Of a stretch of 64,000 nucleotides of DNA, positions 13,441 through 25,281 are shown one piece after another. The notes below the pieces were generated by a model. It was not told the DNA's origin and ran no database searches. It was given only the letters and a program-made list of their open reading frames with translations. Numbering within the stretch: the stretch's first letter is position 1; each line of letters starts with the position of its first letter. A program made the translations under genes and the position numbers. Origin of the DNA: Panaeolus papilionaceus. Its lineage: Eukaryota; Basidiomycota; Agaricomycetes; Agaricales. The stretch covers positions 558,001-622,000 of the forward strand of contig JADNRZ010000014.1 of NCBI GenBank assembly GCA_015501605.1, written 5' to 3'.

Positions 13441-15483
13441 TCATGCAATCTTGATCTTCATGTGCACAGACTTTGCACGAGTGAGTTGATCGTAACCTGA
13501 GCACCGAGCGATAGAGCGTTAGAAAGGCATCGTAAAACGTGCGAGGTAAAAAATTCCTACCGAATTTACTCAAACTAACACCCCTTCCACTATCCTTCAC
13601 TCCAGTCCAAGCGAGAGCAGGGTCAAGGGAATCACACTTGTTCAAGAACACAGTGCCTGTTTGAAGGTTATCGACGAACCAAAGGAAGGCCTTCTCAGAA
13701 TCTTGGTTCTTCTCTGTATTAGTCCAGATCGAAGCGGTTAGCCCATATCTTGAGTCGTTCATGAGGGCGAGAGCCTCTTCATCGGAGGAGACCTGTTAAC
13801 GAACATCAGCTTCGTTTACATCTACAATTCGACAAAATCCATAGCACAAACCTTCTGAATACCGACAACGGGACCGAAAGTTTCTTCCTGTAAGGTATTT
13901 TAGCATGAAGAGACTCTTGAGAGAAGCATTTCCTTACAGTCATTAAGTCCATGGTGTGGTTGACATTAACTAAAACTTGAGGCGCGACAAAGGTGGTTCC
14001 TCTGCGTAGACGGTGCTATTGAGAATACTTGACCTGCAGCTTGCGAGAAACACTCACTCCTTGGCGGTGGGGAAGAATTGTTCCGGAATCAGAGATTTAG
14101 CGCCGGCAGCCACTAGAAACCCTCCTCAGAATGTCTGCATACGTCAACCTATGGTCCGACACCCACCTGCGTCGGTGACTTGCTTGCGGATTCTTTGAGC
14201 GCTTGCCAAACTGACAACAGGTCCCAAGTTCGTTTCAGGCAGTGTGGGATCACCAAGCTTGTAAGTCTATAAACATACGAATAGTTAATCTCACGAGTTC
14301 CGAAGTGAATATTGAGGATGCTTACCTTAGTCAAAACGACGAACTTCTCGACGAAGGGTTCGTAGAGTGATTCATGAACATAAATCCTTTCGATAGCACA
14401 GCAGCTTTGACCAGAGTTGAAGAAAGCACCTGTAGGAAATTCTCATAAAGAGTCTGCCTCGATAACACAGCGAACAACCTGCTTACCATCCACAAGCTCT
14501 GCAACTGTAAAGTCGAGGTCCGCGTCTGGTCGAACGTACGCAGGGTCTTTTCCTCCAAGCTAAGCACCGCTCGTAAATGCAATTTTTCTACGTGACCTGC
14601 ACCCACTCACCTCGAGACCAACTCCGGTGAAGCCGGGTGCTAGGCTAGCCGCCTTTTGAATAGCATGTCCACCCTCGACGCTTCCAGTGAAGGACACAAA
14701 CTCAACGTTCTTATTCTCAATGGCATGGGACACCAGCTCAGGAGACATGTGAATGACCTGAATGATTTCCTTCGGGACACCGGCGTTGGTCAGGGCCAGC
14801 GCGAAGCGTTCAGCTGTAAGCGGTGTTTGTGGGGATGGCTTCAAGATAACCGCGTTCCCTGCAACGATAGCGGGAAGGACCGAATTGATAGACACGAGAT
14901 AAGGATAGCTGAGATAAATTATTCGTTAGTTCCTGTGATACATCTTGCTTGTGTCTGGTAGTTACTGACTTCCATGGTGCGATAACGAGAATGACCCCTA
15001 TCGGGGTGCGTTTGATATATCGACGGAAACCAGGTTTGTCAGTGTCGGTTAATGATACGTCCGAGAGACACGAGCTGGCAATATTGAGGAGATGGTTTGC
15101 TCTGTCCAAGAAGCCTCGAACTTCTCCTGCACCCTGAGAGACGGGTCTTCTCATGGTTGAGTTTCGAAAAGAAGCGAATTGAGATTATCTGCACGCACCG
15201 TCCCATTTGCTCCGTTAATTCTAGTGGTAGATCATCAGCCAACTTCTTGAATTCGTCCTATTTAAGTAATTTAATACGTGCACTGTAACTCATATTTATC
15301 TGCCAGACTTACGATAAATTTCCACCCCACTGCTATCCTCTCCTCCAAAGGTACTTTGCTCCATGATTGTTGCGCCTTCGTTGCTGTGTCAATAATCTTG
15401 TCAAGCTCTGCCTCGCTTGGGTACGTCCTTGTGACCAAAGGCTTTTGGTTATGTGGTGAGATTGTGGTTTGAATGACTGACAT
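13441..15483 (-). CDS. NAD(P)-dependent aldehyde dehydrogenase
   Basis: Oxidises an aldehyde to the carboxylic acid with NAD(P). The ATG is at 15483 (MSVIQTTISPHNQKPLVTR) and the stop at 13441-13443. Family blocks appear in order: TPIGVILVIAPWKYPYLVS (cofactor entrance), GNAVILKPSPQTPL, FTGSVEGG, GLELGGKDPAYV with the general-base Glu (about 14,600), FFNSGQSCCAIERIYVH with the catalytic Cys (about 14,420), and ETFGPVVGI followed by GLTASIWT. The C-terminal exon encodes GYDQLTRAKSVHMKIKIA. All catalytic residues are present and about 8 introns are inferred. The GQGAGEVRGF-like helix and the RRYIKRTPIGV block suggest a class resembling uncharacterised bacterial/fungal ALDHs rather than classic ALD2/ALD5. 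The substrate is unknown. It is divergent from PUP1 with 160 bp between the starts. Confidence 0.94.
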
Positions 15484-15643
15484 GGTGGTTCGAAGGAGAG
15501 GTTCGAAGGCTTCTGGAGTCGCAACTCGTCATGACCAGAACCCGATTATCTTATCTCTTGGCCGTCTGGGTCATGTGATACAAAGCTGACGCGTATCGAG
15601 CGGTGGGATACGCGGCATCTCTCATTAACAAACCTCTACCATC
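15484..15643. promoter_or_regulatory. Shared divergent promoter ALDH / PUP1
   Basis: Only 160 bp separate the ALDH start (-) and the PUP1 start (+). Both 5' UTRs and both promoters must fit here. No canonical TATA box was seen. Confidence 0.55.
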
Positions 15644-16681
15644 ATGGCCACAGCTCCAATTCATCAGGCATCGGGATTTAGCTTTGAGAACAAGCTTAGG
15701 TACTGTACTTGGCCTATTGAAAGGTTCATTATATCTGAACTAAGCTTATAGGAATGATTTTTTGGTAGAGAAGGGTATTCCTCTTCCAAAAGCTACCAGC
15801 ACAGGAACGACAATCGTTGGATGTCTATTCAAAGATGGAATTATTCTAGGCGCAGATACTCGAGCTACAGAAGGACCTATTGTTGCCGATAAGAACTGTG
15901 AAAAGGTGTGCGGCGACCGTTGTGATCAAACTAGGCGGTCAAGCTGATCACCGCAAAGATCCATTATATCACGGAATCCATACGTTGTTGCGGTGCAGGT
16001 ACTGCCGCAGATACTGAATTTACAACTGCTCTTATTTCCTCAAACATGGAACTACATGGTCTGGAGACTGGCAGAAAGCCACGCGTCGTGACTGCTATGA
16101 ATATGTTGAAGCAGTATCTTTACAGGTAAGGGCTATGTAACTCAGCCAATTAAATCACAGCTTACCATTATTCAAAGGTACCAAGGGCATGTCGGTGCAG
16201 CTCTCGTACTTGGTGGAGTTGATGCTACCGGACCTCATCTCTTCACCATCCACCCTCACGGTTCTACCGACAAGCTACCATATGTGACAATGGGATCTGG
16301 AAGTTTGGCTGCAATGGCCGTCTTTGAAAGTGGCTGGAGAGCAAATATGGAGGTTAGTCTTTCTCTCAACCTTTCATCATAACCCAGGATTCTGAAAACG
16401 GTCAACAGAAAGAAGACGCCCTGAACCTTGTTAAAGCTGCAATCGCAGCAGGTATCTTCAACGATCTCGGGTCAGGATCCAACATTGACGCTTGCATCAT
16501 CACCGCCAACCACACCGAGATGCTAAGGAACGTTGAGATGCCCAATCAAAGAGTGCAGAAGGAGCGAGACTACAAATTCAGACGCGGAACAACAGCCTGG
16601 AAGAAGGAGGAAGTTCGCAAGTTTGTTGTCGACGAACAGGTCACCCTACTTGGCCGTGGAGACGAGATGGATGTTTCATAG
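15644..16681 (+). CDS. PUP1: 20S proteasome subunit beta type-7 (beta2, Pup1)
   Basis: This is the trypsin-like catalytic beta subunit of the 20S proteasome. The ATG lies in ATCATGGCC at 15644. The propeptide ([14 protein letters not shown]...KATS) leads to the mature start TGTTIVG, whose first Thr is the catalytic nucleophile released by autocleavage. The following blocks match the family: [21 protein letters not shown], then [26 protein letters not shown], then [16 protein letters not shown]. The C-terminal arm that wraps beta3 ends [11 protein letters not shown]. Introns lie at about 15,690, 15,908, 16,124, 16,352 and similar positions, all GT-AG and in phase. The length of about 280 aa is normal. 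It should assemble in the nucleus and cytoplasm with the other proteasome subunits. Confidence 0.97.
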
Positions 16682-16855
16682 TTATTTTGTATAATTCTTG
16701 TCTTTTATTCTCTTCGAAATATTGTACAATACCCACAAAACATGCAAACTTGGGATCTAGCTCTTGGTGACGCCTTTGATGATCGTGCGAATTTGAGGCT
16801 ACATGTCCGTCTGACATTTGTGGTTGGAGTCAGACATTGCTTGACTTGTACCACC

Positions 16856-17983
16856 ATGGGCTTTGAGTCTGACTCGCTCTTCTCTGCACTTCCTGCTGAA
16901 ATACAACGCCTAATTGACAAAGCTTTTGATTCCATTTTTCTTCCGAACCAGAGTAATGCAACATCGTCAAGCTCAGACGGACCTGTCGGAGGGGGCGGGT
17001 TCATAAATGAAGGCGGCTTCGTTGGTGGAGACGGGTTCATAGGCGGAGGTGGCTTCATCGTCGAGCCAGAATTTGTGGAGAGCTCCTCAAGTGCAAATGA
17101 TTATGGTGGAGGCGGTGGTTTCATTGTCGAGCTAGATTCAACCAGCGCTTCATCTAACCCAACAGACCAAATCCCCCTTGACCGTGTTCCAAGCGCGCTC
17201 CAACGACTAGATCTCCCACCAGACGATGACCAGATATTGTCTGTCTTCAAAAATGCGGCCTCTGGGTGGCAATCTGATACACTCAAACGCGCTATGGACT
17301 TGGACCCGTCAAAGGAATATGTGAGTCGTGCGGACTGGCGCTCAGTCTGTGGGGTGCTGTTAGACACGCAGAGCAGTGATGCTGGAAGCGACGATGACAA
17401 ACCTGTTCGGCCCAGAGGAGCAGACAGAGTCAATGACGTGGAAATGGTCGATACAGGCTTGGCAGATGATGATGACGCTGGGAGCAGCGATGAATATGCA
17501 GATGAAGACCTGTCTCCTCTTTCAGACGTGTCTGGGGAGGAATCCTCTGAAGAGGAATATCAGGCTACTTCTTCTCGAAAGAGGACACGCGGCTCAACGA
17601 CCACTAAATCCACAGGGAGGTCAACGCGCCGTCGACGTGGAACATCTCCCAGTCTGGTGGATCCTCAACAGATGACCCGAAGACAGAGGCAGACTTGTAT
17701 CGATACTTATGCTCTCTTTTTCCCTGACTTTGAAGGAGAAGAATTGATGAAACAGAAGATCATGCTCAAGGATATCCAACGAATTGCGAAAGTTCTGGGA
17801 GAGAAACTCAAGGCAGAGGAGGTATGCATCGACCTCAATGATTCCCTTGCAATATTTGGTGCTGATACACACTTTGGTTGTTCGTAGATGGTTGAGATGG
17901 TAGAAATGTTTTCTTCATCTGCTGATAAGGCTATGGATTTTCAAGACTTTAGCCGTATGATGATGGTTGCGAGGCTCGCGTGA
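16856..17983 (+). CDS. Acidic protein with Gly-Gly-Phe-Ile repeats and EF-hand-like C-terminus
   Basis: Function unknown. I chose the ATG at 16856, which sits in a CACCATGG context; an in-frame ATG at 16742 would add 38 residues and leave only 60 bp after PUP1. Residues about 40-100 are an imperfect repeat of the type GGGGFI-(V/I)-E. Then comes a predicted helical segment (LQRLDLPPDDDQILSVFKNA), an Asp/Glu/Ser-rich stretch with basic KRTRGSTTTK and RRRRG clusters (possible nuclear signals), and a C-terminus (LKDIQRIAKVLGEKLKAEE, intron, MVEMVEMFSSSADKAMDFQDF) laid out like a centrin/calmodulin EF-hand pair. Some calcium-loop positions are not canonical, so calcium binding is doubtful. One intron lies at about 17,821-17,887 and the stop at 17981-17983. 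Confidence 0.7.
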
Positions 17984-18253
17984 AGAATACTGTCTATCTC
18001 TCTCTCTCTACCTCTCATGTATATCTTATTCAGAGACTTTGGTTATGATCATTGACGTTTATAGTCCCATGGGTCATATAGTTATACTTTCCAAGTCATA
18101 TTCCACCTTTCGCAAGCGAGAGACACCCGGCACAGTGGATTCTGATGGACTGATCTTTATATATAATTTTGAATCTCGTTGGTCGGAGGCTGACTGATTA
18201 CTTTCCATTCCCCCTATCTCTTTCCTGCTGCAAGGTATCCCCAACTCCCCCAG

Positions 18254-19259
18254 ATGACACTCTATCCCAGCATTAAAGTCTTCAACCCTCAGAGCTCCGG
18301 TATGCTCTCTGTCTGAAATAGAGCAGATTAAATTACTGATAGTGTTTTAGAGGTCGAGATCCTTCGCTCCATCGACGTCTTAGTCGATGCTTTTCAAGGT
18401 TTGTAACACCCCTCATCATTCAACGAGCCTTTGACTTACCAACTTGCGTGACGCCCCTCTAGGAGATCCCTTCACCGACACTTTACTTGGAGGAGACCTG
18501 TCACTGTCGTCTCTTCAGCTGGGGGCAAACATCAGAGCAGCCGTCATCGGCGGCGAGGTTCACGTTCTCTCCGTGGGTCCAGAGGTCGATGATATCGTCG
18601 GCGTTGCAATTTGGTATCCTCCTGGCACTAGCGGTTTCTCTAGGCAAGTCCGATCGATACTTTTCTTATCTAATGGAGCTGCTGCTCAGATATAAGTGAC
18701 AATCTTTGCAGCGAAGAAGAGCGAGCAGTTGGTTGGAATGAATTCCTCGAGAAGCTTCCAACGTCTTTGAAGGACTGGTGGATGGATTACGTGGGTGTAA
18801 TTTCACTAAATGTCTCCTACTGTCCTCATATTTCCCTTGTATGTTGCAGTTCATCCCAAAAATGAAAGGATTGTCGACAACGTCACTCGGCGAGGGTTAT
18901 CAGCTTAGCTCATGGCACTTGCACATCTTCGGCGTAGCAAAGGCCCACCAAGGGAAAGGGTATGGAAAGGCATTGTTCAAGTATGCTGAAGAAAAGGTGA
19001 AGCTGCTTCTTAGTGCCCTACCTTTTGTCGACTGAACTAGTCGTGTTAGGCACTAGCAACCAAAGCACCAATGGTTTTGGAAACAACTAATGATGTTGAT
19101 GTACGCCCTTCCTTGCTTGATGGATGACCTTGGACTGCGGCTAATCCTGTGTAGGTCGCTATATATAAGAAGCTGGGATTCATCATACGCGGTGAGATGG
19201 ACCTCAAAAGCGAACATGGTGATGCATGCGTGAAGGTCATGTCATTAGAAACTTGTTAA
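18254..19259 (+). CDS. GNAT-family N-acetyltransferase
   Basis: Transfers acetyl from acetyl-CoA to an amine; the substrate is not known. The ATG is at 18254 (MTLYPSIKVFNPQSSE) and the stop TAA at 19257-19259. Small introns split it into about six exons. The decisive motif is HLHIFGVAKAHQGKGYGKAL, the GNAT motif A with Q-x-x-G-x-G/A for the pyrophosphate of CoA, followed by a VLETTNDVD and AIYKKLGFIIRGE block (motif B, Y-x-x-x-GF). The N-terminal half (VLVDAFQGDPFTDTLLGGD) matches the fungal uncharacterised GNAT type of about 220-240 aa. It has no signal peptide, so it is probably cytosolic. The downstream neighbour is a convergent F-box-like gene whose stop is only 69 bp away. Confidence 0.85.
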
Positions 19260-19327
19260 AAGCCCCAAAGTAGCATCTGTGTGTTCAAAACGAACAATGC
19301 CAGTCGTAACAATACGTCTGGAGTCAG

Positions 19328-20882
19328 CTAAAGATCATCTTTGTCTCGGTACTGAATGCCCCAGAAATCCTTGCTCTCCCTCAACCTGTCACCAGGATCA
19401 GCGGCAGATGACGCATACTCGACTGGGTCCACTTCGCAAAAATGTTGGACGCGAGGGAGGGCTGATACGATGGCAGCTCGATCCGTTCGCGATATTGATT
19501 GATTGAACATATAGCAAAACAAGGCGAATGACTTGAGGTTCCATTCCTGTAGGGTTTTAAGTACTTCTGGGACGCCATCAGAAAACTAAAAAGATAGATG
19601 TCAGGTTACGGGAAAATGCAACCAGGCTTGTTAAAACCTAAATATGACGCACTGGAGGCTGATCGGGGAGGTCATAACGATTCTGGGCGTGATGGAAGAA
19701 AGAATATTTCGTAGTTGGGTGTAACTCCAAACATTTGAATATAGTTGAAGAGATGTCAAAGTAGGCTTGTACCACTCAAGGTAAGTCCTGATATTTACGG
19801 GTAGAAATGGTCCAGGAACTACGCCAAGTGTCAGCTCGTTCAAGTTGGAGAACTGGGCGAAAGTTGCAGATGCTGCGGTGTTGAACATCAATTCGGGAGG
19901 AAATGTGTGAATGAAAGGATGGGGTAGAATAAAGAGGCTCAAGCTCCGGATTTGGGCTCTGTGTTGGGATACGAAGTATGCTGTTCTGGAGAAAGAGCTT
20001 GGATGCAAGGAAAGGATGTACTGATTTAGAAGAAACCTCCAGAGGACGGGAAATTTTGGCAAATTCTGAAGAAAAACGGAGGGGTTAATTATATAGGAGA
20101 AGGACAGCTCCAGATCCTGGATAGTATTCTGGTGGTTGCATAAGAGTTTACGCAACATGCCCAGGGGTTCAGTGGTGTCCGACGACGTATAGAATGTGCG
20201 GAAGGTGAGCCGTATCGTTGATAGTCGCGAGAAGACCACGTCTGCGTCGAGAGCATGATGTAAATCCTCCAACAGGCAACTCAGGCAAGTCGCGATATGT
20301 GGTCGAGCGATGCTCCCAATAATGCTTTCGTAAATTTCAATTTGCTTAAATAGTGCTCTTCTTGCATGGAGAGACACCGCAGCCCGACTTCTTGAACATG
20401 ATTCAGGTCCTGGATTGCCTGCATCAGTTGGTCGTGGTAGGTATCCCTTCGTATTACTCCTCCGCCGTCTGCCAAATCTGTTCCCTTCCGTGTAAAAAGG
20501 TGCTTCCCAAGGAGAGGCAGTCGTATCCGTTTAAGCAGGTTTTTGTTCTTCAAGGCGTGATTGAGATTACAAGATGGCTCGAAGCAATAATCGTGGTTGG
20601 TCTTAATTATTACTTTCCTTGCTCTACCGCGAGCATTAGAGCTGCTATGTATATGATAAAGAGCCATTAATTTCAATTTTCGGTGACAAGATCCACGAAT
20701 ACATACAGGAGTGACCTCTCGATCGCGCTGCCATCAATCGTGGCGACTCTGTACCTCAAATTCAAGGCTAGATGAAGGAGAGGTGAATTTATGGCATAAA
20801 GAGTTGCAGTAAAGGTGTTCGGGAGGTAACTGAGAATTTGCTCCCAGATTTCGATAGGGAGTTCAGGTGCTGGTGCACTCAT
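19328..20882 (-). pseudogene. F-box/LRR protein, type 2, probably decayed
   Basis: The N-terminus is a clear F-box (MSAPAPELPIEIWEQILSYL, ATG 20882). The C-terminus shares a family signature, DPVEYASSAADPGDRLRESKDFWGIQY (stop 19328-19330), with the copies at 21.1 and 63.2 kb. In between, the frame reading DLNHVQEVGLRCLSMQEEHYLSKLKF must switch to the frame reading IYESIIGSIARPHIATCLSC near 20,340-20,360, and I see no GT-AG intron able to do so. The leucine-rich segment that in the 63-kb copy reads LKRLAIATNRLSPTLLKLVAV is missing after LRNILSSITPRI. Frameshift plus internal deletion point to a pseudogene; a single sequencing error could also explain the frame switch. Confidence 0.6.
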
Positions 20883-21086
20883 GACGGTTAGAGGATGAAG
20901 GTAACATTGAAGTAACCTGATGACTGAAAAGGACTGAAAGCAGTCTGTCGCGGTCACGACAACAGTGAGAATATTTCAAATCATATTGCTCTGGAGTTAT
21001 TATTGATTCCGATCTTCAGTAGCCTCAACGCCGATGAGTCAAATGAATACATAGGAATGTGTTCTAATATACATTACTCCAAATTA

Positions 21087-22034
21087 TTAACATGACCTGC
21101 TCCGAGGTATACCCCAGTAGTCATCCCTCTGTTTAAACGCAACACCAGGATCTTCTGTAGCAAATAAGGCGTACTCTTCGGGGTCCATTTCACAAAAGGT
21201 ATGTACTCGGGGAAGCGATTCGACAAGTAAAAATCGATCTTGAGCCTCTATTTTCGAGAGGGGTCCGAGGGGATAAGAAGGGAGTAAGGTGATAGACTAA
21301 AGATCCCATTTCCGTAATGTATCAACCACTTGTGGGAGCCCTAAGGAGAACTCTATACTCAAGCTATCAGCAAAGACGAAAATATTGACCTTTAGGTTTG
21401 GAGAGGCGTACCGGTGATGCATCGCATGTGGTGGCGTTTGGGTTCGACGACACGCGAAAAACGACAATTAGGACGAGGTGTTTCAAACCCGGGAAGGTTG
21501 TCGCTAGGTACGCGAGTATCTGTGGACTAGGGCAGGAAATCGTCAAAGCGAAACGCCTGACATTGAGCGTGAGCGTAGAGAACACATGCTGGATGTGACT
21601 GTAGGTCCAAATGCTTGTGTGAAGCTGAAAAGAAGTCAACGTTGACTGAAAACGCTCGAGATGTCGCTTGATGTTGACGCACAGATAGCGATATGAACTG
21701 GGATACACACTCAACCCTAGATCGTTCAAAGCTGGAAACTGGAGCAGGGTGGCCCCTGTTGCCATGTTGATTGTTGGTTCCATTGAAGTCGAATAAATAA
21801 ATGGGTGTAGCCTTATACAAAGGTTCATGGCACGAAGTTGATTCCTGTGCTGAGAAACGAAGTGCTTGATGCCAGCAGAATAGCTTTCATCCAAAGAGAG
21901 CATGTAGTAACTGAACAAAAGGCTTGATAGTATGTCAGCTTACCGCACCAATCAGCCTGTGTGCTTTCAAGTTTGATGTCGCGGTGAAGAGCCTCAAAGC
22001 CCCAGTCGCTGCATGATCTCACTTTTATTGTCAA
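21087..22034 (-). pseudogene. F-box/LRR type 2 remnant with in-frame stop
   Basis: The reading frame of LRR-like segments (HFVSQHRNQLRAMNLCIRLHPFIY, LNDLGLSVYPSSYR, FPGLKHLVLIVVF) and the C-terminal signature (DPEEYALFATEDPGVAFKQ, YWGIP, stop 21087-21089) match the neighbouring copy at 19.3-20.9 kb. A TAG lies in frame at about 21,299-21,301, where the 63-kb copy has coding sequence (WDL-stop-SITLLP against WNLHSIALIP). No F-box N-terminus is found upstream. A further open stretch on the same strand at 22,166-22,369 could be a remnant of its 5' half. Read as a dead copy. Confidence 0.6.
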
Positions 22035-22735
22035 TTCGATGGCCTCGGACGATAATGAAACCGGCGTTGTAGATTTAGAGCCTTTATCGATGAAGTGGAG
22101 GCATCGCTCTTCTTCTCCGATATTGGATCAAAGAGTTCCATATGGTCGTCAAGTAAGACTCGATTTCACGACGGTGGGGCAAATATCAGATTTTGATCTT
22201 CACTGACAACTATACTTAGCCGTAGCGTGGTTTTGTCGAATAATCTGGAGCTCTGAATCACTATTTGTGTCATGAGCTGTAGCTTTTTAGTTGGTATTTC
22301 ATCAAACTCGTTCCGAATATAGACCAATGCATCCGGTACGGGGAATCCTTTACATTCCCAGCAGGTCATTTCATCTAGCGACCGAGACGTAAGTAGAGGT
22401 CAAGTAGAGTTGTGCATACTTGTTTGATACTACCAAGTCCACAGGAAGCTTGACGTATCTCAATGGTCTACCCACTTTCATTACGCTTACGGTGTTGTTC
22501 CTGATGTGCAATCAATTTCGCTCCTCGACTCTCGATAAATCCCATACTCTCTTTATCAGCACTGATGCTGATGGGACTTCGACGACAAAGCCCAAAATTA
22601 CAGGATATCTACCCAGCAACAATATGTAGCTCCCATGTAGTCTCACCCCATGACGATCACCATCATCAGGTGTCCTTATAAGCAGGCAAACGACCGTCCC
22701 TCGACATCTGAACACCCCGAACCTAAAATCTGGTC

Positions 22736-23989
22736 ATGTCTGGACATTCACTAGACCCTACTCAAGTGCTCAACCCGACGACTCCTATGGCATTCGTGTC
22801 TCCTGAGATTGCTTCGCAGCTCACGATAGTAACCTGTATTTCGGCTGGATGCGCTGCAGTACGTCGAGATAGACATGGAGGAGGACACCTTCACTCACAT
22901 TTAATGCATTTGTATGCATGATATCTCAGGTTTTCCTCTGGGACGTATGGGACAACATATGTGGAGATTATAGGCTCATCGCCGAATTTGATATTTGCCT
23001 GCCAACTGTCGTATATTTCTTGTCACGGTAAGCTAACTGCAGCGGACGTGAGTATTCGGTGGCTAATCCGCTTGTTTGTTAGGTTCGCAACAATGTACTT
23101 TGTTCTATCATATGTCGTTTTCAACAGTAAGAAAAATACACATCTTCTACGATCCTCACGTTATATTATTACCCATTAGCTGCTGCGATTATCTGGGATT
23201 GTTCGCAGTTCGAAAAGGCTGTGTCTACAGGTTTCCCTATCGCAATCGACGCAACGTCTTTTCTCTTTCTCCTTCGTGTCAGAGCCATATTCAACAGGGA
23301 CAAAACCGTCGTGGCTTTCTTCAGCTTCTTATGGCTCACCGTTGTTATCTCGAGTCTAACGGGGCCATTTGGTATTTCTGGCACCAACATTGGCCCAACT
23401 CAATATTGTATTTTCTACGACTTCAAGTCGTATGTTGATGCAGCGGCAGTTGTTCCTCTCTTTTACGACACAATGGTATTTGTTGCCATATCCCGGAGGC
23501 TAATGGTCGATTTCCTCATCGTTGACCATGATATTCGTACCGTTTCATCCATCAAGGCGCTCGTTTTTGGTGATTACCTTCCTGTACTGGCTAGATCGCT
23601 GCTACAGGACGGACAGGTATATTACTTGTAAGTCATGCTTCTCGTTTTGAAAGCATTGTGCCAGAAGCATCAAGCTCACAATGTAATCTATCTTTCGATG
23701 TAGGACAACAATCACTACAGGCCTGACAGGGGTCCTACTTCTGTTTGTCCCGGGAGTACCGAGCCATATCCTTCGAACAATGCTCACAGTCCCCAACGTT
23801 ACCCTCATGAATATTATGGCATGTCGAGTGTTTCGAAAAACGAAGTTCGGGCTGCTTAGGGAGACGTCGATTGCGACTAGTGTAATATTTCAAGGACTGG
23901 AGGAAAACCTCACCGCGGGCAGCAGTACGCCCGTTAGCGAAGCTACCAGTACTCCTGTCGGTTCAACGACCAAGCTTCAAGAGGTCTAA
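22736..23989 (+). CDS. Multi-pass integral membrane protein (DUF6533-like), intact copy
   Basis: The ATG at 22736 opens a 123-nt first exon (MSGHSLDPTQVLNPTTPMAF) ending in GCA|gtacgt. Later exons read VFLWDVWDNICGDYRLI, then TMYFVLSYVVFNTAAIIWDC, then several hydrophobic helices (DATSFLFLLRVRAIF, VVAFFSFLWLTVVISSLTG, YVDAAAVVPLFYDTMVFVAI, TTGLTGVLLLFVPGVPSHIL). A positive, Ser/Thr-rich cytoplasmic tail ends KLQEV at 23989. About seven membrane segments are visible, as in the large Agaricomycete DUF6533-type family. The function of that family is not established. A second copy, with exon 1 of exactly the same length, begins at 27,707 and is interrupted by the KDZ element. This intact copy therefore serves as the reference for the uninterrupted reading. 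Confidence 0.85.
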
Positions 23990-24422
23990 ATGACGTCAAC
24001 TGTAATATTGGGGTGTGAAAGATTATTAAAAAAATTGTACTACTATGGGCTGGTCTCTTTTCTCCTAATGTATATATAGACAATGGATAGAACGTCTAGG
24101 ACAACCAAGCATCCAAGGTTTTACATGAAGTGTGAAGTTATCAGAGCTGCTCAATTGTTTGGAAACACCGACCGCGTTCGCTGAGTGAGCATGATGTGAT
24201 CACGGATCACGCATTTTCAGCAAGCTACAGTGATCCACCGGTCCTTGGCACAGTGAAATTTAATTTTAAAATAGCAACATGCCATGTCGATATTTCGCAA
24301 TGAAATTTTACAAGCCAAGTCTTATACATATAATAGACATACTGTAGAAATACGAGAGTGATATAAGCAAAAATAGTGTGAATCGAAGCAAAATATTATC
24401 TGGACATGAACTGAAACAAAAA

Positions 24423-25281
24423 CCACTCCTTAGTGTTGCCGCGAGCGCGAGCGAACTCCACTCGAGGTGGGCTCGAGTTTGACATTTGGATATAAAAGGG
24501 AACTCAGCTCGAGCTGGCTTCATCCCAATATAGAAGAGTGGTTTGATGCGGTCAACACCTTCTTTTCTTCGCTGAAACTGTGAAATCTGAGTCCTGGCGA
24601 TCTGTCAAGAACACCCATTGTTGTCTGTCGCTGCTCCCCGTAACCTCTCAAGCTTGCAATTGCAACCCCTCCTCTCTGCGACTCCCTCGTGAGGCTCCAT
24701 CACTTCAAGGATAAGTATTGTGAGTTCTTGCTCAGCCCCTTCAGCCCCTTAGTGTCACGTCGCCACCCCTGGCTGATTCATCCCCAACAGAACGGTGAAC
24801 GGTGGTCGTTGTAGAGTATGCCACACATTATACGCAGAAAATCGTAACATGTGCAACAGCGCGCGACGTGGCCCATTTTGTTGATTGCTGCTGAATCGTT
24901 GGGGAGAGGTGAATAGGGTTGGACATTGGGTACTAGATCTATAAAACGAGGTATCCATAAAACTTATAAAGAGTCTTAATCCTATGGTGGATGGGGTAAA
25001 TCACCATAATTACTTATTATTATTCCTTATTTAATTTAGACATATAGTTCATATAATATGCTATTCTAGTTTTATCTGTGTGCGTAGTTCACTATACTCT
25101 CTGGAGGCTGTCTCAGGCCTTCAGGGAGTGTTATTGCCACTATGCCGAACATCTCAATTAGGACGAACATTTTGATGGACCTCGAGTTTCGCGAGCGAGT
25201 GACAGCTCGAGTTGGTCGAGCCATCCTAATTCGGTCGCTCGAGCTAGCTCGAGTTCAGCTCGCGGCATCACTACCACTCCT
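24423..25281. mobile_element. hAT-like MITE, 843 bp, with 8-bp target duplication
   Basis: The element spans 24431-25273. Its ends are inverted repeats of 16 bp with one mismatch: TAGTGTTGCCGCGAGC on the left and the complement of TAGTGATGCCGCGAGC on the right. The perfect 8-bp direct repeat CCACTCCT flanks both sides (24423-24430 and 25274-25281). An 8-bp duplication and YARNG-type terminal bases are the hAT superfamily pattern. Subterminal CTCGAG-rich blocks repeat inside both ends (about 24,440-24,510 and 25,180-25,265). No transposase is encoded, so it is non-autonomous. Confidence 0.85.

Noticed and set aside
16742..16855. ATG at 16742 as start of the EF-hand-like protein
   Set aside because: It lies 60 bp after the PUP1 stop, adds a Cys-rich segment unlike the rest, and the ATG at 16856 has a CACCATGG context.
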